From positions 1 to 38,606 of IMG/VR virus record IMGVR_UViG_3300031521_001957: a stretch of 38,606 nt of DNA. The stretch is one strand, 5' to 3'. Both the position numbers and the translations under genes were made by a program. How positions within the stretch are numbered: the first letter of the stretch is position 1; each line of letters starts with the position of its first letter. Of this stretch, positions 1-8,456 are shown piece by piece. The notes below the pieces were generated by a model. That model did no database searches, was not told the origin of the DNA, and saw only the letters and a list, made by a program, of their open reading frames with translations. This DNA is from a virus.

Positions 1-1
1 T

Positions 2-1426
2 GCCCCACCTACAGTACCCACTGGATTAACAGCAACTGTAGTATCAACAACTCAAATTAATTTAAAATGGAATGCCTCATCCGACAATGTTGGTGTTACT
101 GGTTATAAGTTATATAGAGGAGCAACATTAATAAATGGTTCTGGCAGTGCATTATTTTATAATGATACAGGTCTAACTCCAGGAACAGCATATTCATATA
201 CGGTATCTGCATTTGATGCACGTAATAATACAAGTGCAGCATCTGCTGCTGTAGTTGCAACAACAGATAATTTAATAGTTGGAAAAGATTATACAATGGG
301 CGCTGGTGGCCTATCGCTAACATCATTAAAAAATTATTTAGGCAGGTCTATGGTATTAGCAAGAATTGGCGAAGGTGTATGGGGTAATTATGCTGATGAT
401 CTTCGTATGATTCAAAATGCCAAACCAAAATATCTTGAGCGTGTTCTGTTACCATTTGCAAATGAAAATTTGTGGGCTGGTTGGTTTACACATGCAAAAA
501 CTGTAATTGATGATATTCATAATATTGACCCCGATATTATATGTGGTGGTGGCTTGTTTGAATATGCAACCACTTTGGTTAACAATATTGCAATCCCGCC
601 ATATGTATTTACTGCATTTGGTGAAACCCCAGTAACACGTAATTTTGTTCATGCTAATATCGTAGAGGTAACAAATCCTATATATCCCACACTAGTTTCA
701 AAAATTCCAAATATTGTAAAACCAGAAGCACAGAAATGGTATTATTATATTGGCACTCAACAAATTCTTGCTGGTATTGAGGGATTTAATTGTGGTGTAA
801 TTGACGCAATAACATATTACGATAGGCCACTCGGTTGGATTAATTATTTCAAAGTTTTGGGGATGCTACGCGACTATGCTGCAACATATGCGCGTAGAAA
901 GTGGATATTATGCGGCGCGGGGGGTTCATATATTATTACTAGAGGTGGTAAATTATGTTTTGATTATGGTGGAGCAAATATGCATGCTCATGGTATAAGA
1001 GAAGTTGCAGGTGTCCCATATAATTGTACTCTGGGAACGGGAACTTCTGGATGGGCAAATAGCGGTACTGGAATAACACCTAGTGGTTGGACTGCTACCA
1101 ATAGGCTACCGTATACCGTGTCAATTGATAATGGGTCTTCACCAAATCCAGGAGTTGCTGGAGTAAACAATTCATGGGGATGGGATGAAATTTCTTGGTT
1201 TACTAATTGCTCAAATTCATATAGAAACTATTGGTTGCCATATGCATATAACTATGCTAAATCTTTATGGGGTGGCGGTGTAGCGTTTTGCTCGATGCCA
1301 GGAAAAAGAGTAATAAACCCATATATTGGGGCAACACAGTTCTATTGTTGTAACACTTCTACAAATAATACGTTGGGATTTAATCAAGAAGAAACCATTA
1401 AAGCACTTTGGGCTGCACAGCCATAG
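2..1426 (+). CDS. FN3-containing adhesin or tailspike, 5' truncated by window edge
   Basis: The frame is open from base 2, so the true start lies upstream of the window; the internal ATG at 296 is not the start. The first ~90 residues are a fibronectin type III domain (ending SAFDARNNTSAASAA), nearly the same as the third FN3 domain of the pectate-lyase protein at 36455-38293. The remaining ~375 residues form a Trp/Tyr/Gly-rich globular domain that I do not recognise. Segments such as DAITYYDRPLGW and WILCGAGG would suit a hydrolase-like or TIM-barrel fold, but that is a weak guess. FN3 domains in phages usually act as spacers or weak carbohydrate binders on virion fibres, so a receptor-binding or depolymerising role is likely. 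It is followed by the late promoter of gene 21. Confidence 0.75.
   Translation, partial: APPTVPTGLTATVVSTTQINLKWNASSDNVGVTGYKLYRGATLINGSGSALFYNDTGLTPGTAYSYTVSAFDARNNTSAASAAVVATTDNLIVGKDYTMGAGGLSLTSLKNYLGRSMVLARIGEGVWGNYADDLRMIQNAKPKYLERVLLPFANENLWAGWFTHAKTVIDDIHNIDPDIICGGGLFEYATTLVNNIAIPPYVFTAFGETPVTRNFVHANIVEVTNPIYPTLVSKIPNIVKPEAQKWYYYIGTQQILAGIEGFNCGVIDAITYYDRPLGWINYFKVLGMLRDYAATYARRKWILCGAGGSYIITRGGKLCFDYGGANMHAHGIREVAGVPYNCTLGTGTSGWANSGTGITPSGWTATNRLPYTVSIDNGSSPNPGVAGVNNSWGWDEISWFTNCSNSYRNYWLPYAYNYAKSLWGGGVAFCSMPGKRVINPYIGATQFYCCNTSTNNTLGFNQEETIKALWAAQP
191..234 (+). repeat. 44-bp exact repeat inside FN3 domain (copy 1)
   Basis: These 44 bases are identical to 37196-37239. The similarity extends with mismatches over the whole ~250-bp FN3 domain (about 2-260 versus 37010-37260). 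The two copies lie in two different adhesin genes on the same strand, so they could recombine and exchange the downstream enzymatic or binding domain. Confidence 0.9.
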
Positions 1427-1452
1427 ATTAAATATTATGAAGAATTATTTAA

Positions 1453-1460
1453 TATAAATA
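1453..1460 (+). promoter_or_regulatory. T4-type late promoter for gene 21
   Basis: TATAAATA followed by GTAGTATA, 36 bases before the start of the prohead protease gene. It matches the single -10 element that the phage late sigma factor recognises, and there is no -35 box. The 22 bases ending here (1439-1460) are identical to 20187-20208 at the end of the HNH endonuclease gene. Confidence 0.85.
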
Positions 1461-1495
1461 GTAGTATAGACACAATTTAAACAAGGAAATTATTT

Positions 1496-2149
1496 ATGGC
1501 AATTATATTAGCGGAACTTAATGAATCTATTGAAAGTATTTTAGAGGCTACCGAATCTGGAGCAAAAAAATATGCTATACAAGGTATATTTATGCAATCT
1601 GAGGCAGTAAATAGAAATGGTAGAATCTATCCAAAACATTTAATGGAACGTGAAGTTAAACGATATATCGAAGAACGTGTGTCAAAAAACCAAGCGTTAG
1701 GTGAGTTGAATCATCCGTTAAATAGGGTAAATGTTGACCCAAGGGAAGCCTCACATCTCATTAAAGAATTACGATTTGTTGGTGATGATGTTGTAGGTAT
1801 TGCAAAAATTTTAGATACTCCAACAGGAAAAATTGTTAAAGCTCTTATGGATGAAAACGTTTCTTTTGGTGTAAGTTCACGCGCATTAGGAAGTCTTAAA
1901 AAGCGTCACGATGGTGTTAATGAAGTTTGTGATGATTTTTCATTAAGAACGATTGATATAGTTTCAGACCCAAGCGCAAAAGATGCGTGGGTAACAGCAT
2001 TACAAGAATCCAGAGAATGGGTTATGGTAAATGGGATTTGGACTGAGCAACACATGGAAGAAACTCAAAATACCATTCGCAAAGCATCAACGAAAGAACT
2101 GAATGAAATTATTTTAAGAGAATTTACTAAATTTATAAAAACATTATAA
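1496..2149 (+). CDS. 21: prohead core protease gp21
   Basis: A 217-residue protein matching the T4 gp21 (peptidase U9/S80) family, the serine protease that assembles inside the prohead and cleaves scaffold, capsid and internal proteins after (L/I)-x-E. The catalytic His is in GELNHP (H73) and the Ser in GVSSRALG (S127/S128). RNGRIYP (40-46) is the typical N-terminal strand of the family. The protein has its own candidate processing site, AELNE at residues 6-10. Its start follows AAGGAAA at good distance and a late promoter. Unlike T4, where 21 sits directly before 22, seven ORFs separate them here. Confidence 0.93.
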   Translation: MAIILAELNESIESILEATESGAKKYAIQGIFMQSEAVNRNGRIYPKHLMEREVKRYIEERVSKNQALGELNHPLNRVNVDPREASHLIKELRFVGDDVVGIAKILDTPTGKIVKALMDENVSFGVSSRALGSLKKRHDGVNEVCDDFSLRTIDIVSDPSAKDAWVTALQESREWVMVNGIWTEQHMEETQNTIRKASTKELNEIILREFTKFIKTL

Positions 2150-2158
2150 GAGGATATT

Positions 2159-2677
2159 ATGGCTAAGACTTATACAGCAGCAGCAATCGGTGTAGCTTTT
2201 GCATCAAACAAATCATTATTGGGGTTATTTAATGCTCATGCTTCAAGAAAGGTAAAACTTTATCGCGCATGGCAATTAAATAATCAAACAACTGGTGTAA
2301 CTGGTGTACTATCTTCATGTACATTACGTAAAATAAATGCACTTTCTGGTGGTACTGCAATTACTTCAGTTGCACATGACACTGGTAATGCAACTGTAGA
2401 TTTAACATCTGTAACATGTTCAACTGGTGGAACTTTTACAAATACTGCCGAAATTCAATTGCGTGTTTGGATGTGGAGTACTGATGAACCAGCAGTATCT
2501 TCTGCAACATCTGATGAATTTCAATGTATTGTGCCTTTGATGTGCATATGGGATTCAACAGGAGATTCTAATATCGAACCAGTGGTTTTAAATACTACTG
2601 AGGGTGTTCATATATTACAACCTGGATCAAACGCTGTTGGCATTAGTGATTTATTTTTTGAATTTACGGTTAGCTAA
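2159..2677 (+). CDS. putative virion structural protein (beta-rich)
   Basis: A 172-residue protein rich in Thr, Ser, Ala and Gly, with no signal peptide or membrane segment and alternating hydrophobic patterns typical of beta-sandwich virion proteins. The N-terminal half (KVKLYRAWQLNNQ, CTLRKINALSGG) has the same general lay-out as the N-terminus of the 478-residue protein at 2863 (KKLTFRSMEVQVQSTNNGS), so the two may share a fold. It lies 9 bases after gene 21, with GAGG before the ATG, so it should be expressed late. Head decoration, fibre or adhesin components are possible; no exact function is recognised. Confidence 0.65.
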   Translation: MAKTYTAAAIGVAFASNKSLLGLFNAHASRKVKLYRAWQLNNQTTGVTGVLSSCTLRKINALSGGTAITSVAHDTGNATVDLTSVTCSTGGTFTNTAEIQLRVWMWSTDEPAVSSATSDEFQCIVPLMCIWDSTGDSNIEPVVLNTTEGVHILQPGSNAVGISDLFFEFTVS

Positions 2678-2866
2678 ATGAAAGATACTAGAACAGTATT
2701 AGATAATATAAGAGCAAAAATTCCAGGCGATGCAAAGCTATTGGTTGCGTATATTGATAATAATGGAATTTTAAGATGTGCTCAAGCAAATTCCACACAA
2801 TCGGATATATTATCAATAGCAAATACATTATATAGTAATGCAATGAGTGAATCTTTACTAAGATGA
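2678..2866 (+). CDS. small protein of unknown function in head module
   Basis: A 62-residue protein starting directly after the stop codon of the preceding gene and overlapping the next gene by ATGA, which indicates translational coupling. No recognisable domain. It is predicted to be mostly helical after residue 40 (ILSIANTLYSNAMSE). Its place between two virion-type genes under the gene 21 late promoter suggests a chaperone or small structural part. Confidence 0.6.
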   Translation: MKDTRTVLDNIRAKIPGDAKLLVAYIDNNGILRCAQANSTQSDILSIANTLYSNAMSESLLR

Positions 2867-4299
2867 AACGTCAATATAGAATTTCTACTTCTAGCAATTG
2901 GGTAAGTAATTATGGATATGCATTCATGGTTATTATGAATACATCCGGTTCTGGTAAAAAATTAACTTTTAGATCAATGGAAGTACAAGTTCAATCAACA
3001 AATAATGGTAGTGCTGTATTGGGTAATGCTACAGCTTCTTTATATCAATGCTCCGCTCCAATTAGTGGTGAAGATATGGTAAAATGCTCAGTAGAGCTAG
3101 ACAGTAGTTCTACTATACCATCAACAGTTGTTGTTCGTAGAAATTCAATAGCAAGTAGTTATGCTAGTATAATTAAGAGAGTTAGTTTATCGCGTAGAAG
3201 TGGTGCAGCTGGTACACAAAATACACAATTGTTTGGTTCTGATACACAATTTGGATACAGGCGTAGCGGTGGGGCATATAGGTCTAGCACAGGTGCAACA
3301 AACTCTACAATAGAACCAATAATTATCCCAAATGGTTCTGCATATGTAATGGTAGTAGATCAAAATGTTGCCGTTCCATTTAATAGTCATGTTAGGGTAA
3401 ATATAGTTGCATCTATAAATAATAAAACAGTAATATGGGATTTTGCTTCCCCTATTATTTGTGGATTGGGAATTTTTTCTATTGAAAACACAGGTAGCAA
3501 TACTGTAAAAATATTAAATTATAGTTTTGCCGAATTTGGTACAAATGATACCCCAACCATAAGAATGGTTCCAGTTGGACAATTATATTCTGGGGATATT
3601 GCAGATACTAGTAAACAACAAGTAGCCATAACAAAAATGGATACCAGTTACCCAACATTAACTTCATCTACATTATCACTTTATTCTGATATTGGATTTA
3701 TTCCATATGGTGTCCCTGAAGTATATTTTAGTGAAGGTTCTGCTGGTTCGCCAAAAGGTGTAAATTATTTACATACAAGAGATTTTCAAGGACCTATGTA
3801 TAGAAATTTTTTACCAGAATTATGCCACATGAAAGGTGGTGGTATGCCAGATACGCTTGGATTTTCATATAGCCATCATTGGTCAGATTTGTTGGTCAGG
3901 AGATCAGGCATAACATTAAATCCCGGTGAAGGTATAGCATTAGTAGCTAGTGCAGAAACTGCTGTAGCTGTAGCAACAGCATACTCAGGTTGGCCTACAT
4001 TAGATTTTGCTGCCCAAGTTGATGTTGAGCCACAATACTCACCATATGTTAGTTTATCCGGTCTAATTACTGGTAGTGATATTGTCATAGTAAATAGTGG
4101 CACATCAACTGAATTGGTAAATGTTGATTCAAATTCTGGTACAACATATTCATGGAATTATGATTCTGATGTTATTACATCAATTGATATACGAATTTAT
4201 AAATCAGGATATGTTCCAGTATCTATAAACAACATTAGTCCTGGATTACAAGGTATTTCCATTCCAGTAGCACAAAAAATTGATAGGGCGTATTCATGA
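2863..4299 (+). CDS. putative virion structural or fibre protein ending in DRAYS
   Basis: A 478-residue Ser/Thr/Gly/Asn-rich beta protein without enzymatic motifs. The last ~65 residues read as a small Ig-like module (IDIRIYKSGYVPVSI) ending in QKIDRAYS. The same last five residues close the 545-residue protein at 4480-6117, suggesting a shared C-terminal attachment or folding element. It overlaps the genes on both sides by ATGA. Given the late head module around it, a head-fibre, decoration or adhesin role is likely; there is no recognised family name. Confidence 0.65.
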   Translation: MKRQYRISTSSNWVSNYGYAFMVIMNTSGSGKKLTFRSMEVQVQSTNNGSAVLGNATASLYQCSAPISGEDMVKCSVELDSSSTIPSTVVVRRNSIASSYASIIKRVSLSRRSGAAGTQNTQLFGSDTQFGYRRSGGAYRSSTGATNSTIEPIIIPNGSAYVMVVDQNVAVPFNSHVRVNIVASINNKTVIWDFASPIICGLGIFSIENTGSNTVKILNYSFAEFGTNDTPTIRMVPVGQLYSGDIADTSKQQVAITKMDTSYPTLTSSTLSLYSDIGFIPYGVPEVYFSEGSAGSPKGVNYLHTRDFQGPMYRNFLPELCHMKGGGMPDTLGFSYSHHWSDLLVRRSGITLNPGEGIALVASAETAVAVATAYSGWPTLDFAAQVDVEPQYSPYVSLSGLITGSDIVIVNSGTSTELVNVDSNSGTTYSWNYDSDVITSIDIRIYKSGYVPVSINNISPGLQGISIPVAQKIDRAYS

Positions 4300-4478
4300 A
4301 ATATAAAATAATAAATACCACTGATAATAAATTCTTGGGAATGGAAATTTCTGACGACTTTCCAATTATGCTAAATATAGATATAAGCTTTAATCCTGAT
4401 TATCCACCAATTGTTTTAGGTGAAAACACATGGAGATTTTTTAATTCAAATTATTCAATAGACGTAGAGGGAGTATAA
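4296..4478 (+). CDS. small protein of unknown function in structural cluster
   Basis: A 60-residue acidic protein with no recognised domain, overlapping the upstream structural gene by ATGA and separated from the next by one base. It is translationally coupled to the two larger DRAYS-ending proteins, so it may be their partner or assembly helper. Confidence 0.55.
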   Translation: MKYKIINTTDNKFLGMEISDDFPIMLNIDISFNPDYPPIVLGENTWRFFNSNYSIDVEGV

Positions 4479-4479
4479 C

Positions 4480-6117
4480 ATGGCAAAAATAACATCAAAG
4501 GCTAGTCTGATAGTTGGGACAGAACTAACTGTAAACACAACTACAAAAAAAATAACACTAAATGTTGCTGGAAATTTAGTAGCAAAAGACGGTTGTACTG
4601 TACAAGCTTTATATTCTAAATTGATTGATTTATGGACAACAGCAGCATATAACGATTTCCCATTTCCAATGTATGCATTAGACGTATTATCTGGTCAATT
4701 TCAAATAGGTACAGATGGTGCAACATACAATGGATGGACATTTGGTGACGATGCAACACGAGGATATTTGCGCGATGGTGGTTGGTCAGAATATAACTCT
4801 AGTGGTTCATTGGCTAGACAATATGCTGGTATTGTATCATTGGGGTCGGTTTCCGCTGGTTCGCAATTATATTATCAAACTACCTCTACTGGTGCTCCAG
4901 TAAATGCTATTTATACTGATGCAATGAACCAAGCTGTGCAAGTGTATGGTGATATAGCAGCAGATGCAACTACAACTACATTTGATACCAGAACATATTT
5001 TAAAGGATTTGTCAGAGAATATGCAAAAAAGTATAAAGATTCAGTATTAGGGGATACTGGTAAAACTGGAACTGGTGCAAACTTAGTAAACGTTCTGTTA
5101 TCAAATGAAGCAGATTTAGATATTACGGTAAACGATGCTGGTATTACAGCAACACCATATTCAGATATAAATATAAAATATTTCGCAAGTGCATTTAACA
5201 AAGATATAGATACTAGTGGATCGCCCAGAGCGTTTGGTATTGTTGTTGATGTTGGTACTCATTCAGGTACGGATGGAGCTGGAGCAAGTGGAGCAAGTGC
5301 AATGACTACTGCTGCCGCTGGCGTTACCATTGCAAATTATTATGGTGGTACATTAACTATTCACAATGGGACAGCAAAAGGCGTTTATACTATAAGCGGT
5401 TCTGGTGGAAGTGCAACATCAATACCAATAACTACAACTTTATTAGGGATAGCATCTGGTGCAAGTTTTACTTTACAAAGAGCAACCCCAGTATCGGCAT
5501 CACTACAGCAAATTTATACCAAGATTCAATATCAATTACGACAAAATAGTAATATAAATGGGTTAGCATCTGCTGGCGCAGTTACTGGTAAAACGGCAGT
5601 GTTAGCTTTAAATTTCGTTGGTTCAGCATTAAAAGCTGGATTTTATGCTCCAACTAACCCTAATGGTGGTGGAACTGGTGTTACTATAATGGGGTATGCA
5701 TCAAGTGATGTAAATAGTTTTACATCATATGATAATACTGGTACTACAAGAGATTATCCATATGCATCTGCCGGAACATTAAACTGTAATACTAACTTAA
5801 CTAGTGGTGGTACAGGATATTATAGAATGTATTTTACAACAAACCCAACTGGCAATTATGGAACAGCAACTGCCGTAACTGTTAATAACGCAAGTGGATC
5901 GCCAATTGCTGGAACCATATCTTCTGGTACTATAAGTTTTACATATGATTATACTGGCAACGTACAAGGCGGAAGAACTGGTGGTACTGATGCCGCCGTT
6001 ACTGTGGTGGCTGGTAACGCTAGTCATGCGAAGCCAGTTGTCGCTAGTGGAACGTTATCAGCATCAAAAGCTATTTCTATATCATTGGTGGCAGAAACAG
6101 ACAGAGCATATTCATAA
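4480..6117 (+). CDS. putative virion structural protein ending in DRAYS
   Basis: A 545-residue Gly/Thr/Ala/Ser-rich protein. The N-terminus (KKITLN, then ALYSKLIDLW) resembles that of the 193-residue protein at 6130 (NKRIIQ, then EIWSRYIDWI), pointing to a shared virion domain. The middle part is low-complexity Gly/Ala/Thr with beta-type repeats, and the C-terminus ends in ETDRAYS like the protein at 2863-4299. The RBS is GAGGGAG before the ATG. Surface fibre or large decoration protein is the best guess; no catalytic motif is visible. Confidence 0.68.
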   Translation: MAKITSKASLIVGTELTVNTTTKKITLNVAGNLVAKDGCTVQALYSKLIDLWTTAAYNDFPFPMYALDVLSGQFQIGTDGATYNGWTFGDDATRGYLRDGGWSEYNSSGSLARQYAGIVSLGSVSAGSQLYYQTTSTGAPVNAIYTDAMNQAVQVYGDIAADATTTTFDTRTYFKGFVREYAKKYKDSVLGDTGKTGTGANLVNVLLSNEADLDITVNDAGITATPYSDINIKYFASAFNKDIDTSGSPRAFGIVVDVGTHSGTDGAGASGASAMTTAAAGVTIANYYGGTLTIHNGTAKGVYTISGSGGSATSIPITTTLLGIASGASFTLQRATPVSASLQQIYTKIQYQLRQNSNINGLASAGAVTGKTAVLALNFVGSALKAGFYAPTNPNGGGTGVTIMGYASSDVNSFTSYDNTGTTRDYPYASAGTLNCNTNLTSGGTGYYRMYFTTNPTGNYGTATAVTVNNASGSPIAGTISSGTISFTYDYTGNVQGGRTGGTDAAVTVVAGNASHAKPVVASGTLSASKAISISLVAETDRAYS

Positions 6118-6129
6118 TAAGGTATTATC

Positions 6130-6711
6130 ATGGGAATAACGTTTGACCCTATAAATAAACGGATAATACAAGACACATATAATGTATCTGCTACTGAAAT
6201 ATGGAGCAGATACATTGATTGGATTGCACAATCTGACAATAGTAAATATCCATTAGCTTTAAGACAAGTTGGTGGAGATGAACTTGGTGGTGGGCTATTT
6301 ATTCCAATTTATATTTTTTTATTGGATGGTTGGCGAATTAGGCCAATGGAACAAAATCATACATTAATAATAACTGGAAATATATTTGTTGAAGGTGGCG
6401 GAATTCCTGTTGTACAAACTCTTGGAGATTATAATGTAAGTACACAATATACCGTTCCAGTACAAGCGCAGGGGATTTCTACAAGTGGTAGTAGTGTATC
6501 TGTACCATCTACTACGGAAATTGCTGATGCCGTGTGGAATCATAATAGTGGTGTTAATATTGCTATAAAATTGGCCGAAGCGTGGGGTAGATTGGGGTTA
6601 GACCCGTCAAAACCATTGGTTACTGGACAAACTAGTATAACATTTGGTGATATAGTTATGGCTATGTCTGAAAACACAGTAAATGGAACTGTTACGTTGA
6701 ATAGATTATGA
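6130..6711 (+). CDS. putative virion structural protein
   Basis: A 193-residue protein beginning with FDPINKRIIQ and containing RPMEQNHTLIITGNIFVEGGG, a composition I associate with phage virion proteins encoded near fibre genes. Its N-terminal motif is shared with the upstream 545-residue protein. The last third includes a helical stretch (KLAEAWGRLGLDPSKPL) and a short beta hairpin tail. The last bases overlap the following gene (ATGA). It has no enzyme motif; tail, neck or head attachment functions are all possible. Confidence 0.65.
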   Translation: MGITFDPINKRIIQDTYNVSATEIWSRYIDWIAQSDNSKYPLALRQVGGDELGGGLFIPIYIFLLDGWRIRPMEQNHTLIITGNIFVEGGGIPVVQTLGDYNVSTQYTVPVQAQGISTSGSSVSVPSTTEIADAVWNHNSGVNIAIKLAEAWGRLGLDPSKPLVTGQTSITFGDIVMAMSENTVNGTVTLNRL

Positions 6712-7049
6712 TAAATATAAAATCAATTGTAACTTTAGGTATAGGGTTTGGTGCATTAGCTATTGTTGGTCTAGGTATACCAGCATCAACTCAAAGTGTT
6801 ACCCCAGTATCGCCACCAAAAGAATATATTTCTAAAGGTGGAGGTGGAGGTGGTACACCTAAACCGGATTATCTAACGCATAATAGAAGTATAAATATAT
6901 ATAAAGATGTACCAATAAGTATATCTATAAAGATGTTGGGGAATAAATATGAAAAAATATATGTTATTAATCCTGTGCCAGATAACATTGATATTGTAAT
7001 TAGTGATATTATCAAAAATAATTATAAAATATCAATAGAATACTTATAA
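6708..7049 (+). CDS. small protein with N-terminal membrane segment
   Basis: A 113-residue protein with an N-terminal hydrophobic helix (residues ~7-26, IVTLGIGFGALAIVGLGIPA) that could be a signal anchor, then a proline-rich stretch and six consecutive glycines (45-50), and a beta-rich C-terminal half. It is coupled to the preceding gene by ATGA overlap. A membrane-anchored protein inside a virion cluster is unusual. Function is unknown. Confidence 0.55.
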   Translation: MINIKSIVTLGIGFGALAIVGLGIPASTQSVTPVSPPKEYISKGGGGGGTPKPDYLTHNRSINIYKDVPISISIKMLGNKYEKIYVINPVPDNIDIVISDIIKNNYKISIEYL

Positions 7050-7063
7050 TATGGAGTAAGAAA

Positions 7064-7561
7064 ATGAGCAATAAAATAGAATTAAATCCAAATAAATCGT
7101 CAATATTAGAATTTAATGTTAATGTGACTGGTATAAATTCAATGCAACCTAATGTTAGATTTGTGATACATAATGTCGATAATAAAATTGATTGGATTGT
7201 TCCATGTACTCATGTAAGTGAATCTAAATATAGCGCGTCGTTTCCAGAATTTGGAAACATAGTTTCTGATAGTTACAAATATTCAATCGAAGTAATTTTA
7301 AATGAATATTATTTTATTCCTAGTTCTGGTGAGTTAATATTTATTAAACAACCTTCAGTTACAATGGAAGATATATCACAAAAAATTTCAATATCAACTA
7401 GTGCTGATAATTTTTCAATAAGTCAACCGGAAATCGTACCTCCATTGATAGAAAATAAAATTATAGCAACACAGGAAAAGAAAGAAGTAATTTTTAATGA
7501 TAATGATAATATTTTATTGAATAAATTCGAACAATATATCAAGCAATTATCCAAGAAATAA
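7064..7561 (+). CDS. unknown protein between adhesin cluster and scaffold gene
   Basis: A 165-residue protein. The first ~100 residues look like one beta-sandwich domain (ILEFNVNVTGI, YKYSIEVILNEYYFIPSSG), followed by a linker and a charged C-terminal helix (LLNKFEQYIKQLSKK). It follows a GGAGTAAG RBS and precedes the late promoter of gene 22. No family recognised; a head or core component is possible from its place next to the scaffold gene. Confidence 0.6.
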   Translation: MSNKIELNPNKSSILEFNVNVTGINSMQPNVRFVIHNVDNKIDWIVPCTHVSESKYSASFPEFGNIVSDSYKYSIEVILNEYYFIPSSGELIFIKQPSVTMEDISQKISISTSADNFSISQPEIVPPLIENKIIATQEKKEVIFNDNDNILLNKFEQYIKQLSKK

Positions 7562-7566
7562 TTTTA

Positions 7567-7574
7567 TATAAATA
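7567..7574 (+). promoter_or_regulatory. T4-type late promoter for gene 22
   Basis: TATAAATA followed by GTAGTATAAC, 43 bases before the gene 22 ATG and immediately after the stop of the preceding gene. It has the same extended sequence as the gene 21 promoter. Confidence 0.85.
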
Positions 7575-7616
7575 GTAGTATAACACTTAACTTTAATTAA
7601 CAAAGAGGATATTAAA

Positions 7617-8330
7617 ATGGAACAAGAAACTATAGTAGAACCAGTAGTCGAAACTACTAAAGAAACCGTAATTGACTTTGGCAATTTATTCGAAGGCTCA
7701 GAAATTTCTCCAGAAGTTCAAGATAAAGTCAAATTGATTTTTGAATCTGCTCTGGCAGTAAAACTTGAAGAAGAAGTTGCAGTAATCAAAGCCGATTTCG
7801 AAACTAAATTCGAATCAACTCTTGATGAAGTCAAAGCAGAATTAGTAGACAAAATTGATTCATTCCTTGACTATGCTGTTGAAGAATGGGTTGACCAAAA
7901 CAGAGTTGCACTTGAAACTTCTATTCGCAATGAAATTACTGAAAACTTTATCCTTGGTTTGAAAGAACTTTTCGCAGAAAACTTTATTGAAGTACCAGAA
8001 GAAAAATTTGATGTACTTGGTGAAATGGAAACTAAAGTTGTTGATTTGAGCAAAGACCTTGATGAAGAAATTGCAAAGAATGTTGAACTGCATGGCAAAA
8101 TCAATGACATGATTAAAGAAGCTGTTGTAGTTGAAGTATCAACTGGTTTGACTGGTATTGATGCCGACAAATTTGGCAAATTGATTGAATCAGTTGAATT
8201 TGATTCTGAATCATCTTTCAAAGAAAAATTGGTAACTATTAAAGAAAATTACTTTTCAAAATCTTCTCCAAAAATTGAGGAAAAAGTTGAACATCCTACC
8301 ATTAAGAAATATTTGGCAGGTTGGAAATAA
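7617..8330 (+). CDS. 22: prohead core scaffolding protein gp22
   Basis: A 237-residue, very acidic, Glu/Lys-rich, almost entirely helical and coiled-coil protein ending in HPTIKKYLAGWK, matching the T4 gp22 scaffold family and its place just before the capsid gene. gp22 forms the inner core around which gp23 assembles; it is later degraded by gp21. Possible gp21 cleavage sites of the (L/I)-x-E type are present, for example EITEN near residue 110. It uses the late promoter at 7567 and a clear RBS (GAGG). T4 gp22 is about 269 residues, so this one is slightly short. Confidence 0.9.
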   Translation: MEQETIVEPVVETTKETVIDFGNLFEGSEISPEVQDKVKLIFESALAVKLEEEVAVIKADFETKFESTLDEVKAELVDKIDSFLDYAVEEWVDQNRVALETSIRNEITENFILGLKELFAENFIEVPEEKFDVLGEMETKVVDLSKDLDEEIAKNVELHGKINDMIKEAVVVEVSTGLTGIDADKFGKLIESVEFDSESSFKEKLVTIKENYFSKSSPKIEEKVEHPTIKKYLAGWK

Positions 8331-8338
8331 AATAAAAT

Positions 8339-8371
8339 ATTGTGGTAATGAACCAACAACATTACCACAAT
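8339..8371 (+). terminator. perfect hairpin after gene 22
   Basis: A perfect 12-bp stem (ATTGTGGTAATG paired with CATTACCACAAT) with a 9-base loop, starting 8 bases after the gene 22 stop codon. It is followed by only a short T run, so termination may be partial; it could also protect the mRNA 3' end. This may set the ratio of scaffold to capsid protein. Confidence 0.55.
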
Positions 8372-8456
8372 TTGTTAAACGAAATTCTAAGTTGTATTTT
8401 TATATTAGTACAATTGAGAACCCAATTCATGGTTGGTATGAATTGGATAAACGGGG

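Noticed and set aside
6880-6905. TATAAATA inside the small membrane protein gene as a late promoter
   Set aside because: No gene start follows at suitable distance and the bases after it do not match the GTA/ATA extension; AT-rich coding sequence gives such matches by chance.
6708-7049. Reading the Gly-rich small membrane protein as a holin
   Set aside because: Only one membrane helix followed by a long beta-rich part, and it lies in a late structural operon away from the endolysin; not enough to call a holin.
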